In this document: positions 34,443 through 46,945 of the stretch, one piece after another
Layout of the letters: every line of letters starts with the position of its first letter
Position numbering within the stretch: position 1 is the first letter of the stretch
Source of the DNA: Prunella strophiata
Lineage: Eukaryota > Chordata > Aves > Passeriformes > Prunellidae
Assembly: GCA_036583965.1 (NCBI GenBank)
Contig: JAZBQD010000001.1
Location: 20,380,941-20,444,940, forward strand
DNA: 64,000 nucleotides
Direction: 5' to 3'
Notes under the pieces: model-generated
What the model was told of the DNA's origin: nothing
What the model saw: only the letters and a program-made list of their open reading frames with translations
Databases searched by the model: none
Made by a program: the position numbers and the translations under genes

Positions 34443-34581
34443 ATGATTTACATCTGTAAATCATTATTATTGTTCCATTGAACAAGAAAAGCATTGATAA
34501 TGCTTTTCTTGTTCAATGGAACAATAATAATGATTTACAGATGTAAATCATCTGATTTACATTGATAATGCTTTTCTTCAG
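34443..34581. repeat. Perfect 53-bp inverted repeat with 3-bp spacer plus a third partial copy
   Basis: 34443-34495 and 34499-34551 are exact reverse complements separated by GAT. Immediately after, GATTTACATTGATAATGC repeats part of the right arm and centre (to about 34578). Inside each arm GATTTACA..TGTAAATC is itself palindromic. The layout fits serial template switching during replication; a cruciform or hairpin can form. Confidence 0.95.
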
Positions 34582-37500
34582 TAAGTTAAAGTTTGTGTTT
34601 TCCTTTTAAACTTTAAGAGTTTCTGCAAGCAATTTGCAAGATTAGGTTTTTACCATGAAGAAAAACCATAGGTCATTTTGAAACAGGGCATGAAATCCTC
34701 CAATAGAAGAATTTAAAATACTGCTGCTGCTGATTTAAAACTCCCTGCAACGCATTGCAATCCATTCATAAGCAGGAAAAAGAGAAAGTTCATGAATTTC
34801 AAACTGATGTGCTATTTATAGGCACGCAGAAATTTGTTTTAATAAATTCTCTGTCTAGGGTTGGTTATGATTAGCTCCTAGTATCTGATTGAAAGGCTCC
34901 ACAGTGTGCTCATGTTTCTGCACACACTTGGGACTGATCATGGATTTTGCTAAAAAAAAACATCAATTAGTCAGGCACACATGAAGACAGAAAACAACAC
35001 CAGTTTTCCAGAAGACTCTATGGTAGGAACAAAGAAATGCTGAGGGGCTAAATGTGTATTAAAAATCTGCCTATTTATTTACACCTACTCCAGAGAGTCA
35101 AGGTTCAAAGCTTTGCAACTTACAAAGTTTTTTTGGAGTAGGTTACTAGTGACAAGACAGATGCCAATTCAGACAGCTGAAGTGCAGGTGCCACAAAAGA
35201 AGTCTCTATTGTTTATCCACATTGAAATCTTCAAACTATAATGACCCCCAACACAACTTACAGAACATTTTTCCTTCACATAATATTCCTTTATGACCTC
35301 TTTAAAGGGATATCATTACAAACACCAGAAAGAGGATACATATTCATTCAATTTTGATTTAACTCTTGATTTACTGAAGTTCCTGTGTGCAGAAGTATGT
35401 TCTGAGCAGATGTTTAACATGGCAGGAAACATTATAGATCAGGATCCAGATAAGCAACCTAGGAAATGACTCGCATCTGGCACCTTTTTGAAAGTAAACC
35501 TGCCAATAATTAATTACACATATGAGCCACTCTATCCCTGTCTAATGAGTTGGACACTTACTAAGATGTATTAGACTGTGGAAACAGAGGTAACTGCTCA
35601 TGCCTCTCCTCTGATCTGACTTGTGTGGTCCCAGTGTAACTTAAGGGTAGAAATTGTTGTTGGCACTCAGATTTTATGTCTTTGATTATATTATCATTAT
35701 TACATTGATTAATAATCAAGATGTCTTTACAATCCACTATGTAAAGAATTCCCATGAGACAGAAATTGGGGTTCTTTTGTTGCTTTGACAATGGAAAAAA
35801 AAACTACTGAAATTGTGAGACTAATTGTGAACTTTAGTTAGGAGAGTGCAGATGTAAAAATGAATAAATATGTGCCTTCAGGAAAGCAACAACTGGTAAC
35901 AGTATAAAGTAATCAGGTTTAATGGGAAAGAAGCTCTGAAAGCTATCCTTGAAAATATAGAGGCCACTAGATGTTTGAAGTTACTAAATTGCTGTTGAAA
36001 GTGCTATTATAAAACAGCTTTTTCTTATAGGAATAGAGCGAAGCTACCATTACTGTTTTTTTTAACGCACATAAGGAAATGCACAAAACACTGGAGCCTT
36101 TAAAGAGTTACAAAAGGAGTTAGTTTGTTTTGTTTCCCTGGGTCCCATTTACTTCAGCAGTATAAGCCACTTTCTCATAAATTTCTTTTTCAAGCCAGTA
36201 GCCTGTACTTCAGTTACAAGCCAAAAGGCCTAGAAAGGTCTGGTCTTTGCCTTAGAATTCTAGGAAAATATCCTCCCTGATGTCCATCTCCCTATTACCC
36301 TCCTTGATAGTCCATCTTTTTTGTTATCCAGTTTCTCTCTCTCTCTTCTTTACTGGGAAATTTTTCTAGTGAATTTTCCTACTAACCTACTACCAAAAAA
36401 ACCCAAAAAACCCCTCAAAAAAACCAAAACAAAACAAACAAAAAAAAAACCCCAACAACAACAACAACAACAAAAACGTAGCAAGAAAGCTATTTAAAGT
36501 TATTTCAAGGAAATAATTTTTAAAAGTTGTTAACATGTGCAGGCACTGCTGTAACACAGCCTGTAGGTGGACTCATCATATCAACTATACGCAGTGCTGA
36601 ATGGTAACACTAGACTAAGTTGTACAATTTTTTTTTTTTTTAGAACAGCCACCTTTTCCCCCCTTATTATTTTCCTCTGCTCCTGTCCAGGTCCAAAGAA
36701 AAACGAGGTGGTATGCCAAAATGGTATTCAGTATCTACAGGATGTTCATGCTGTGACTGAAGCTCTCCACAGGCAGAGGTTCTTTGGTTCTTACTCCACT
36801 TAATTCATCATTCAGAACTCAGCAGGGGACTCTGCCTGATTTTGGACTTGAAACAGTTAGGCTGGTATTTGCCCCAGCCCTTGTCCTCTGAAGGCTTAAA
36901 AATGGAATCAATCTACTTTATTACACCGGCAGTGTTTTCCAGAGAACTACCTAACTCTGACAATCTATAGGGTGCAAATAACATCTCTGTATCAGATATT
37001 GCCCTGAAAGATGTATTTCTCATGAGACATAGTAAAATAATTCTTTTCCATGTAGTCTGAGTTCTATGACCAGGTTCTTCACAAATTAATCTCATTTAGG
37101 GCTGGTCACACAGAGTTTTTCCGTATATTTTCCTTAACTTTCTGTCTACTTATCACCTGTTCTTATGACACAGGCTGAAACATTTTAATTAGTGACCAAA
37201 TTTACCAAGTTTCCTTACTGGTCCTGATGATTTAAAGCACTTCTTCAGTTCATTCTGTTAGATATGGATTTACTTGTTTTCCATGCCTTCAATGCTTAAA
37301 AGAAATCTGCACAAAATAATAAGACTCCATTACTTGAAAAACTTACTACACTTGAATTTTAAAAAATACCTGTTTAGATCCTTTTTGATGGGGAAAAACG
37401 GTAGTTATAGTAGTAAACATTAATGAACCCTCTAGCTTGATTTACCTAGATTTACGACCTCCCTACATACTTGCTGGGCTTATTTTTGCAAGAACTAAGG

Positions 37501-37880
37501 TACTATATCTTTACTGTGTTCAGTGCAACTTTATGTTAAATTTTATCTCCTTCAAAAAAAGATCCTCAGATCTGCTAAACATCTAGTCTCTTATATCATA
37601 TTTTTTTTGTCTGATGGTGTGTGGAATTTTTATGATTCCGTCTTTTTATACTTCTTGTCTGTGGAGATTTTCTTGCAATGAGAAAACCTCACGCTGAAAG
37701 AACTTGTCAGACAACAGAGACAGTTGTGATATGTCAAATTAAGATGGCAAAGTGATTGTCCAAAGCAGGTCTAGAGAGAGCTCATAACAATGTTACTGTC
37801 AAGTAAATAAAGAAAGCTGAAACACAAGAAATACAAGTTATTTCAAGGATCTATGACTGTGGAAGGTTTTTGTGTTTTGA
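34582..37880. other. AT-rich intron-like DNA
   Basis: Contains an A/C-rich low-complexity tract at about 36392-36480 and a short poly-T at about 36630. No exon is recognised. It ends where CT-rich 40-bp repeats and GC-rich DNA resume. Confidence 0.5.
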
Positions 37881-37904
37881 GAGACACTGTTTCAGAATGC
37901 CCTA

Positions 37905-38115
37905 CCCCTCCCAAAGCTTGGATCTGGATCCCCTTTTTCCATACCCTAACCCCATCCCAAAGCTTGGATCCCCTTTTTCCATCCTAACCCCATCCAAAGC
38001 TGGGATCCCCTTTTTCCATCCCCACCCCATCCCAAAGCGGATCTTTTTCCACCCTAACCCCATCCCAAAGCTTGGATCCCCTTTTTCCATCCCCTTAACC
38101 CCATCCCAAAAGACT
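37905..38115. repeat. ~40-bp degenerate tandem repeat (array T)
   Basis: About five units of CCATCCCAAAGCTTGGATCC followed by CCTTTTTCCAT and CCTAACC. It marks the change from AT-rich NBEA-type DNA to GC-rich DNA. Confidence 0.85.
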
Positions 38116-38802
38116 TTCTAGTCCCCAAAATTAAGGGCATTTGGAGCCTCCACAAAAAAGCAATTTGGGGTGCAGAGATGGGGGGGGAATCACCCCAGAC
38201 CACCCCCCCAAGGTGTGGGGGACTGCTCCCCACAGCACCCCCAGGGCACAGCAGAGGGCCACCAGGGGGAAGAAAGAAAAGATGAGCAGAGGCAGCGAGA
38301 GGCCCCGGCGTTGTCAGGCTCTCCCGGGGGGTACAAAGGCAGCTCGGGGTGATTTGTGGTGAGGCTTGTCCTGTGACAAATGGGAACTCGCCTCAAATAT
38401 TCAGGTTGCCCCCTCGCCCCCCCAAGCAGCTGAAGTGAGGCTGTTTGAATAAGAGAGCAGCCGTAAATCAAGGCAAAAAGGCCCTTTTGCAGGGAGCAGT
38501 GGTGGGGGAGCCAAGGAGCAGGTGTGCAAATCCTGCCTTCCCAACCCAAATAGGTGACTTAAACAGGAAAACTTGCGGCAGGAAAACGTCTGCTGATGAG
38601 GCTCATCCACACTATTTTTATTTTTTTCCCCCCTGTTTTTTTTTTTAATTTCAGGGAAGTCTGGTTTGCAAAATGCAGTGGTTTGCCTGGTCGCCTGCCC
38701 CTGCTTGATAAGGCCCACGGGTTTGTTGTGTTTGGCACGGGAATTCCCGTTAAAACTGGGGATGGTGTCGTGTTCACTGTGGGTGCCCCAGGGATAAAAG
38801 CG
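38116..38802. other. GC-rich DNA at the contig end
   Basis: CpG-bearing, with a T-run near 38620-38645. No gene is recognised. Confidence 0.35.
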
Positions 38803-39302
38803 NNNNNNNNNNNNNNNNNNNNNNNNNNNNNNNNNNNNNNNNNNNNNNNNNNNNNNNNNNNNNNNNNNNNNNNNNNNNNNNNNNNNNNNNNNNNNNNNNN
38901 NNNNNNNNNNNNNNNNNNNNNNNNNNNNNNNNNNNNNNNNNNNNNNNNNNNNNNNNNNNNNNNNNNNNNNNNNNNNNNNNNNNNNNNNNNNNNNNNNNNN
39001 NNNNNNNNNNNNNNNNNNNNNNNNNNNNNNNNNNNNNNNNNNNNNNNNNNNNNNNNNNNNNNNNNNNNNNNNNNNNNNNNNNNNNNNNNNNNNNNNNNNN
39101 NNNNNNNNNNNNNNNNNNNNNNNNNNNNNNNNNNNNNNNNNNNNNNNNNNNNNNNNNNNNNNNNNNNNNNNNNNNNNNNNNNNNNNNNNNNNNNNNNNNN
39201 NNNNNNNNNNNNNNNNNNNNNNNNNNNNNNNNNNNNNNNNNNNNNNNNNNNNNNNNNNNNNNNNNNNNNNNNNNNNNNNNNNNNNNNNNNNNNNNNNNNN
39301 NN
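38803..39302. other. Assembly gap (500 N)
   Basis: Exactly 500 N, an arbitrary scaffold gap separating blocks B and C. Open frames running through it are meaningless. Confidence 0.99.
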
Positions 39303-40325
39303 ACCACATGAAGAAAGAGGATCATGAAATATAAGTCTGGAATGTTGGTGCAAAGGTAGAGGGGAAGAATCCGTATTTCTTCTCCTTGCCATCAGTAGAA
39401 GGATCTAGTAGATTCCTGGAAATTGCTGTTCCTGGTGGGAAGACAACTTTTGCCATTCTTAAAAGTACTTAAAGTGACCAAGATAATTAAAGATTTTCCT
39501 TGTATATATGAAACTCACAGGTATTTAAATCTGTGGCCCTTTCATGGCAGAAATTCAGGTGTTTGCCCGATGGAAACAGGCAGTGCCATTGTGCCATGAG
39601 GGGGCTGAGGCTGGATTGGATCTCCAGAGAGGAGCTGAGGCAGAGAAGAGCACGCTCAGCAAGGACTCGTGATTGACCTCAAGCATTGGATTCCCCAGAC
39701 CTGAACACTGTAAATTCAAGACAGGAGCTTTACAACAATAAACCAAAGCCCAAACCAGCCCATGCCTGGAGTGACAGCCTTGTCCCTTCCCTCTGCAAAT
39801 GGAACAGCTGGGCTGGGCTTTAAGGAGCACTAATAATGACTGAAATCCTCCCTTCCTATTAGAAAATTCCTCTGCTCTGTTTCATTTAAAAATACCCTGA
39901 GCAACTGCTGGTAGTGCCATTCTACTGGAGAGGAAAAAAACCAGCTCAGTTTCTTTTTGGGATATTTTTGAGCAGATGAAAATGGAAAGAAAAAAGAAGG
40001 GTTTCAATGCAGGCAAAGCTCAATTGACAAGCAAAGTCCTAAAGGGAAAAGGGAATAATTCCAGAGGGTCCTGCTGGCAGCTGACATTCCATCTGCCACG
40101 GGAACTCTCCTGGTGATGAAGTTCTGGGTCTCTTGTTGTGACCCTCAGGAAAGGAGGGGGAAGGTCCCTGAGGTATCTCAGCCTTCTGTGGGCTCTTCTG
40201 GCCTTTGGCTTGGGCTTGTTTCTTGCTTTCTTTAAGGCTTTTCATGGGCTTTTTTCAGAGAAAACTCCATGTAAAAAATACCAAAACATTTAACCACAGC
40301 GGGGTTTGGTTCCCCAAATTCCTGA
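39303..40325. other. Unique non-coding DNA at the start of block C
   Basis: No supported exon or repeat family was found. Confidence 0.35.
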
Positions 40326-40915
40326 GGTGTCACCCTGAGGGGCAGTTCCTGTAATTGCCCCCAGATCCCTGAGGTGTCACCCGTGTCACCCTCAGGAGCA
40401 GTTCCTGTAATTGCCCCCAGGTCTCCCAGGTGTCACCCTGAGGAGCAGTTCCTGTAATTGCCCCCAGGTTTCTCAGGTGTCACCCTCAGGATCAGTTCCT
40501 GTAATTGCCCCCAGGTTTCTCAGGTGTCACCCTCAGGATCAGTTCCTGTAATTGCCCCCAGGTCTCTCAGGTGTCACCCTCAGGATCAGTTCCTGTAATT
40601 GCCCCCAGGTTTCTCAGGTGTCACCCTCAGGATCAGTTCCTGTAATTGCCCCCAGGTTTCTCAGGTGTCACCCTCAGGGGCAGTTCCTGTAATTGCCCCC
40701 AGGTTTCTCAGGTGTCACCCTGAGGGGCAGTTCCTGTCACTCAGATCCCTCAGGTGTCACCCTCAGGGGCAGTTCCTGTAATTGCCCCCAGGTCTCTCAG
40801 GTGTCACCCTGAGGGGCAGTTCCTGTAATTGCCCCCAGGTCTCTCAGGTGTCACCCTGAGGGGCAGTTCCTGTAATTGCCCCCAGGTCTCTCAGGTGTCA
40901 CCCTGAGGGGCAGCT
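40326..40915. repeat. ~47-bp minisatellite (array I), about 13 copies
   Basis: Units of CCTGTAATTGCCCCCAGGT(C/T) then TCTCAGGTGTCACCCTGAGG and GGCAGTT, with a GGATCAGTT variant in adjacent copies. Two units are shortened (near 40385 and 40738). Confidence 0.93.
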
Positions 40916-41534
40916 CCTGCACCTGCCCAGGCCGTGGGTGAGGCTCAGCCTGCCCCAGGCAGGACCAGGGCACCAGGAGGTGCTGCTGCCCTGCTGGGGC
41001 CGTGCAGGGCTTTGTGCCAGGGCTGCTCAGAGAAAACCCCAACACATCAAACACCAGAACAGCCCCAGTGCTCTGTGACAGGGAAATGGGGCGTTCCAGG
41101 CAGCCTCTCCTCAAACCAGTGCCATTAGTGCCTGCCCAAGCTCTCCAGTTTGCTCAGGTTCTGTAGCACACACTGCCAGGAGCACAGAACATTTCATGCT
41201 TTCATCTCCCAGAAATAATTTGACAGTACTTGAGGATTTGATCGCTCTGATTACATTATTATTGTTTGTTGAATACCAATAAAAGCTTTTAAAAAAAACA
41301 ACAACTCCTCACTGCCTGCTGCAGCAGCAGATGTGCCATGCTGGGCCAGCACAGGGGACACGGGGGATTTCTCCTTCCCCATGGAGTGAGGATTTCCCAC
41401 CAGTTCCTTGAGCCCCCCGTGCTCCAGTGCTGGTCCTGGTGGAGCAGCTGATCCTGATGGATCTGGGATGGAGCAGCCAAACCAGCCCTGGGCTTCCCAC
41501 AGCTCACTCTGATCCCCCAGACCTACAGGAGCAG
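40916..41534. other. Unique non-coding DNA
   Basis: An AT-rich island with AATAAAAGC lies near 41280. No gene is called. Confidence 0.35.
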
Positions 41535-41880
41535 GGAAGGGACCCCAAATCCCCCCCAGTGCCACCCCTGCCATGGCAGGGACACCTCCCACTGTCCCAG
41601 GTGCTCCCAGCCCCAGTGTCCAGCCTGGCCTTGGGCACTGCCAGGGATCCAGGGGCAGCCACAGCTGCTCTGGGCACCCTGTGCCAGCCCTGCCCACCCT
41701 GCCAGGGAACAATTCCCAATTCCCAATCTCCCATCCAGCCCTGCCCTCTGGCACTGGGAGCCATTCCCTGGGTCCTGTCCCTCCATCCTTGTCCCCAGTC
41801 CCTCTGCAGCTCTCCTGGAGCCCCTTCAGGCCCTGGCAGGGCTCTGAGCTCTCCCTGGAGCTGCTCCTTTGCAGCTGAAC
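41535..41880 (-). mobile_element. CR1 LINE 3' fragment
   Basis: It begins GGGAAGGGACCCCAAATCCC and carries CTGCCATGGCAGGGACACC and GGATCCAGGGGCAGCCACAG. Near-identical to 8820-9120. Confidence 0.85.
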
Positions 41881-42159
41881 TCCACTCTGAAGCAGCTCAC
41901 AGAGCTGGGATCTGCTGGGAAGATGTGGAAGATGTGTCCCACTGTGCCAGGGGCTCCAGGCATTGCTGTCCCCACCACAGAGCCACGCTGGGTGAGGGCC
42001 CAGCTGCCCAGCACAGGCAGAGACCCTGCCCTGCCTCCTGCCCCAGAGTGATCAACTCCACAGGACTGAGAGAACCCAGCAAACACCTCACTGTCCCTGC
42101 TCTGTGAGCCCTGCAGGAGCCTGCCCAGCCCTGCCCAGCCTGCCCAGGATGCAGGAGCT

Positions 42160-42335
42160 GCTCTGAGTGCAGCCCCAGCCCTGCAGCCCCCATGGCCCCC
42201 AGCCCTGCAGCCCCCAGCCCTGCAGCCCCCATGTACCCCCAGCCCTGCAGCCCCCATGGCCCCCAGCCCTGCAGCCCCCAGCCCTGCAGCCCCCAGCCCA
42301 GCCCTGCAGCCCCCAGCCCCAGCCCAGCCCTGCTC
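42160..42335. repeat. Short CAGCCC-based repeat (array J)
   Basis: Irregular copies of CAGCCCTGCAGCCCCCATGG and shorter CAGCCCTGCAGCCCC. Confidence 0.8.
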
Positions 42336-43035
42336 TGAGGAGGTGCAGCAGAGGCACAGGCTGGGATCAGCCTCATTATTTCCTTCCTCGTAGCCTTTGC
42401 TTCACTCCCTAATCCAAGCAGGGCTCTGTGCAGTTATTAAAGCAGTTTTAATCCAATCAAACAAAAACAGCACGGATCAAAGCAGGCCCCAGGGGCACGG
42501 CTAAAGTTCAGCACAGCAAATGCCAGGGCTCTCCTGCTCCCACAGGCAGCCAAGGTGGGGCTGTGCAGGACGTGTGTGCCCCTCAGCCCGTGCCCACGCT
42601 GCCCACGTGTGTGCCCACTGTGCCTCTGGAGCGCCTGGCTGATCACCAGGGAGCTGCTCCAATTAATCCCATTAGCAGGCACTAACATGACATCAGCTAG
42701 GAGAACCTGTGAGGGGATTTCAGATCAAACCCTGGATGAGTGCAGAGCACAGCCAGTTGGTGCAATCAGAGGGAAAGCTGCTCTCCCCCTTTCCTTTCGA
42801 GCAGCGATGGGCTGGGAATCAGAATTCACCAGCTGCAGCTCTGGATTCTGTGAAATCCAGAGGTGTTGATTAATCCAGCACTGTGGGCTCCTGGAATCAT
42901 TGATTGCTGCTACCAGTGCTTGGAACTGGACATGAGAGTCCCCCCAGGCCTGGTGCTGGGCTGGGCCCCCTGCCCATCCACCCACAGGGATGATCCCACC
43001 TGACCCAGGTGCCCAGCCCAGGGATGCCACCCCTC
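42336..43035. other. Unique non-coding DNA
   Basis: No exon with matched splice sites was recognised. Confidence 0.35.
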
Positions 43036-46003
43036 CTGGCAGCACTGCAGCACCAGTGACAGCACTGCAGCTCCAGTGACAGCACTGCAGCACCAGTGAC
43101 AGCACTGCAGCTCTCCAGTGACAGCACTGCAGCACCAGTGACAGCACTGCAGCTCTCCAGGGACAGCACTGCAGCTCTCAGTGACAGCACTGCAGCTCCA
43201 GTGACAGCACTGCAGCTCCAGTGACAGCACTGCAGCACCAGTGACAGCACTGCAGCTCCCAGTGACAGCACTGCAGCTCCAGTGACAGCACTGCAGTGAC
43301 AGCACTGCAGTGACAGCACTGCAGCTCCAGTGACAGCACTGCAGTGACAGCACTGCAGCTCTCCAGGGACAGCACTGCAGCACCAGTGACAGCACTGCAG
43401 CTCTCCAGGGACAGCACTGCAGCTCCAGGACAGCACTGCAGCACCAGTGACAGCACTGCAGCTCCCAGTGACAGCACTGCAGCTCCAGTGACAGCACTGC
43501 AGCACCAGTGGCAGCACTGCAGCTCCAGGACAGCACTGCAGCTCCAGTGACAGCACTGCAGTGACAGCACTGCAGCTCTCCAGGGACAGCACTGCAGCAC
43601 AGTGACAGCACTGCAGCTCTCAGTGACAGCACTGCAGTGACAGCACTGCAGCTCTCCAGTGACAGCACTGCAGCTCCAGTGACGCACTGCAGCTCCAGGA
43701 CAGCACTGCAGCTCCAGTGACAGCACTGCAGTCTCCAGTGACAGCACTGCAGCTCCAGTGGACAGCACTGCAGCTCTCCAGTGACAGCACGCAGCACCAG
43801 TGACAGCACTGCAGTGACAGCACTGCAGCTCTCAGTGACAGCACTGCAGTGACAGCACTGCAGCTCCCGTGACAGCACTGCAGCTACAGTGACAGCACTG
43901 CAGTACCCAGTGACAGCACTGCAGCTCTCCAGTGACAGCACTGCCAGCTCTCAGTGACAGCACTGAGCTCCCAGTGACAGCACTGCCAGCTCCCCAGTGA
44001 CAGCAATGCAGCTCCAGTGACAGCAATGCAGCACCAGTGACAGCACTGCAGCTCTCCAGGGACAGCACTGCAGCTCCAGTGGACAGCACTGCAGCCCAGT
44101 GACAGCACTGCAGCACCAGTGACAGCACTGCAGCTCCAGTGGACAGCACTGCAGCTCCAGTGACAGCACTGCAGCACCAGTGACAGCACTGCAGCTCCCA
44201 GTGACAGCACTGCAGCTCCAGTGACAGCACTGCAGTGACAGCACTGCAGCTCTCCAGTGACAGCACTGCAGCTCCAGTGACAGCACTGCAGCACCAGTGG
44301 CAGCACTGCAGCTCTCCAGTGACAGCACTGCAGCTCTCCAGTGACAGCACTGCAGCTCCCAGTGACAGCACTGCAGCACCAGTGACAGCACTGCAGTGAC
44401 AGCACTGCAGCTCCAGTGACAAGCACTGCAGCTCCCAGTGAACAGCACTGCAGCTCCAGGACAGCACTGCAGTGACAGCACTGCAAGCTCCAGTGACAGC
44501 ACTGCAGCCTCCAGTGACAGCACTGCAGCTCAGTGACAGCACTGCAGCTCTCCAGTGACAGCATGCAGCACCCAGTGACAGCACTGCAGCACCAGTGACA
44601 GCACTGCAGCACCAGTGGCAGCACTGCAGCACCAGTGGCAGCACTGCAGCTCCAGTGACAGCACTGCAGCACCAGTGACAGCACTGCAGCTCCCAGTGAC
44701 AGCACTGGAGCTCTCAGTGACAGCACTGCAGCTCCAGTGACAGCACTGCAGCTCCCAGTGACAGCACTGCAGCTCCCAGTGACAGCACTGGAGCTCTCAG
44801 TGACAGCACTGCAGCACCAGTGACAGCACTGCAGCTCCCAGTGACAGCACTGGAGCTCTCAGTGACAGCACTGCAGCTCCCAGTGGCAGCACTGCAGCTC
44901 CCAGTGACAAGCACTGCAGCTCTCAGTGACAGCCACTGCAGCTCCAGTGACAAGCACTGCAGCTCCCAGTGCAGCACTGCAGCTCCGTGACAGCACTGCA
45001 GCTCCAGTGACAGCACTGCAGCTCCCAGTGACAGCATGCAGCTCCCAGTGACAGCACTGCAGCTCCAGTGACAGCACTGCAGCTCCCAGTGACAGCACTG
45101 CAGCTCCCAGTGACAGCACTGCAGCACCCAGTGACAGCACTGCAGCTCCAGTGACAGCACTGCAGCTCCCAGTGACAGCACTGCAGCTCCCGTGACAGCA
45201 CTGCAGCTCCCAGTGACAGCACTGCAGCACCCAGTGACAGCACTGCAGCACCAGTGACAGCACTGCAGCTCCGTGACAGCACTGCAGTGACAGCACGCAG
45301 CTCCCAGTGACAGCACTTGCAGCTCCCAGTGACAGCACTGCAGCTCCAGTGACAGCAATGCAGCTCCCAGTGACAGCACTGCCAGCTCCCCAGTGACAGC
45401 ACTTGCAGCTCCCAGTGACAAGCACTGCAGCTCCCGTGACAGCACTGCAGCTCCAGTGACAGCACTGCAGCTCTCCAGGGACAGCACTGCAGCTCCCAGT
45501 GACAGCACTGCAGCTCCAGTGACAGCACTGCAGCACCAGTGACAGCACTGCAGCTCTCCAGGGACAGCACTGCAGCTCCAGTGACAGCACTGCAGCTCCA
45601 GTGACAGCACTGCAGCTCTCCAGGGACAGCACTGCAGCTCCAGTGACAGCACTGCAGCTCCAGTGACAGCACTGCAGCTCCAGTGACAGCACTGCAGCTC
45701 CAGTGACAGCACTGCAGCACCCAGTGACAGCACTGCAGTGACAGCACTGCAGCTCCCAGTGACAGCACTGCAGCACCAGTGACAGCACTGCAGCTCCAGT
45801 GACAGCACTGCAGCTCTCAGTGACAGCACTGCAGCACCCAGTGACAGCACTGCAGCTCCAGTGACAGCACTGCAGCTCCAGTGACAGCACTGCAGCTCCA
45901 GTGACAGCACTGCAGTGACAGCACTGCAGCCCAGTGACAGCACTGCAGCTCCAGTGACAGCACTGCAGTGACAGCACTGCAGCACCAGTGACAGCACTGC
46001 AGC
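43036..46003. repeat. 20-bp minisatellite (array K), about 3 kb
   Basis: Unit CAGCTCCAGTGACAGCACTG, with variants CAGCACCAGTG, CAGCTCTCCAGTG, CAGCTCCCAGTG and a 14-bp short form CAGTGACAGCACTG. Nearly every junction contains CTGCAG (PstI site) and every unit TGACAG. Single-base indels increase between 43.6 and 45.5 kb. Several long cysteine-rich open frames on the minus strand are artefacts of a stop-free unit. Confidence 0.97.
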
Positions 46004-46109
46004 CCATCACATTTTAAAGGGTGCTCCCTGTGAAGTCCTGCTCTGCTTCAGGGGAAGAACCACAAAGCTCACTTGAGGCCACTTGCTGCCTGGGCAGAGC
46101 CTGTGATGC

Positions 46110-46945
46110 CCTGCCAGCCCCAGAGAGCCCTGCCAGCCCCAGAGAGCCCTGCCAGCCCCACAGAGTGCCCTGCCAGCCCCACAGTGCCCTGCCAGCCCCA
46201 CAGAGAGCCCTGCCAGCCCCATGGTGCCCTGCCAGCCCCACAGTGCCCTGCCAGCCCCAGAGAGCCCTGCCAGCCCCACAGTGCCCTGCCAGCCCCACAG
46301 TGCCCTGCCAGCCCCACGGTGCCCTGCCAGCCCCACAGAGTGCCCTGCCAGCCCCACAGTGCCCTGCCAGCCCCAGAGAGCCCTGCCAGCCCCACAGTGC
46401 CCTGCCAGCCCCAGAGAGCCCTGCCAGCCCCACAGAGCCCTGCCAGCCCCACGGTGCCCTGCCAGCCCCAGAGAGCCCTGCCAGCCCCACAGTGCCCTGC
46501 CAGCCCCAGAGAGCCCTGCCAGCCCCACAGAGCCCTGCCAGCCCCAGAGAGCCCTGCCAGCCCCACAGAGCCTGCCAGCCCCACAGTGCCCTGCCAGCCC
46601 CAGAGAGCCCTGCCAGCCCCACAGAGCCCTGCCAGCCCCACAGTGCCCTGCCAGCCCCATAGAGCCCTGCCAGCCCCACAGAGCCCTGCCAGCCCCACAG
46701 AGCCCTGCCAGCCCCACAGTGCCCTGCCAGCCCCAGAGAGCCCTGCCAGCCCCACGGTGCCCTGCCAGCCCCAGGGTGCCCTGCCAGCCCCACGGTGCCC
46801 TGCCAGCCCCACAGAGCCCTGCCAGCCCCACAGAGCCCTGCCAGCCCCAGAGAGCCCTGCCAGCCCCACGGTGCCCTGCCAGCCCCACAGTGCCCTGCCA
46901 GCCCCAGAGAGCCCTGCCAGCCCCACGGTGCCCTGCCAGCCCCAG
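46110..46945. repeat. 19-bp minisatellite (array L)
   Basis: Unit CCCTGCCAGCCCCACAGAG, with AGTG, GGTG and AGAGAG endings. It passes directly into array M at about 46940. Confidence 0.96.

Noticed and set aside
34443..34551. microRNA precursor
   Set aside because: A perfectly paired 53-bp stem with a 3-base loop lacks the bulges and loop size of miRNA hairpins; a replication template switch explains it better.
37905..38115. Telomere-like CTAACCCC motifs
   Set aside because: The motif is part of a ~40-bp degenerate unit, and no TTAGGG/CCCTAA hexamer run is present.
38401..39392. Open frames of 180-300 residues on both strands
   Set aside because: They run through 500 N and have no real sequence in the middle.
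43036..46003. CRISPR-like regularity of a 20-bp repeat
   Set aside because: There are no unique spacers; units are contiguous, and the context is vertebrate.
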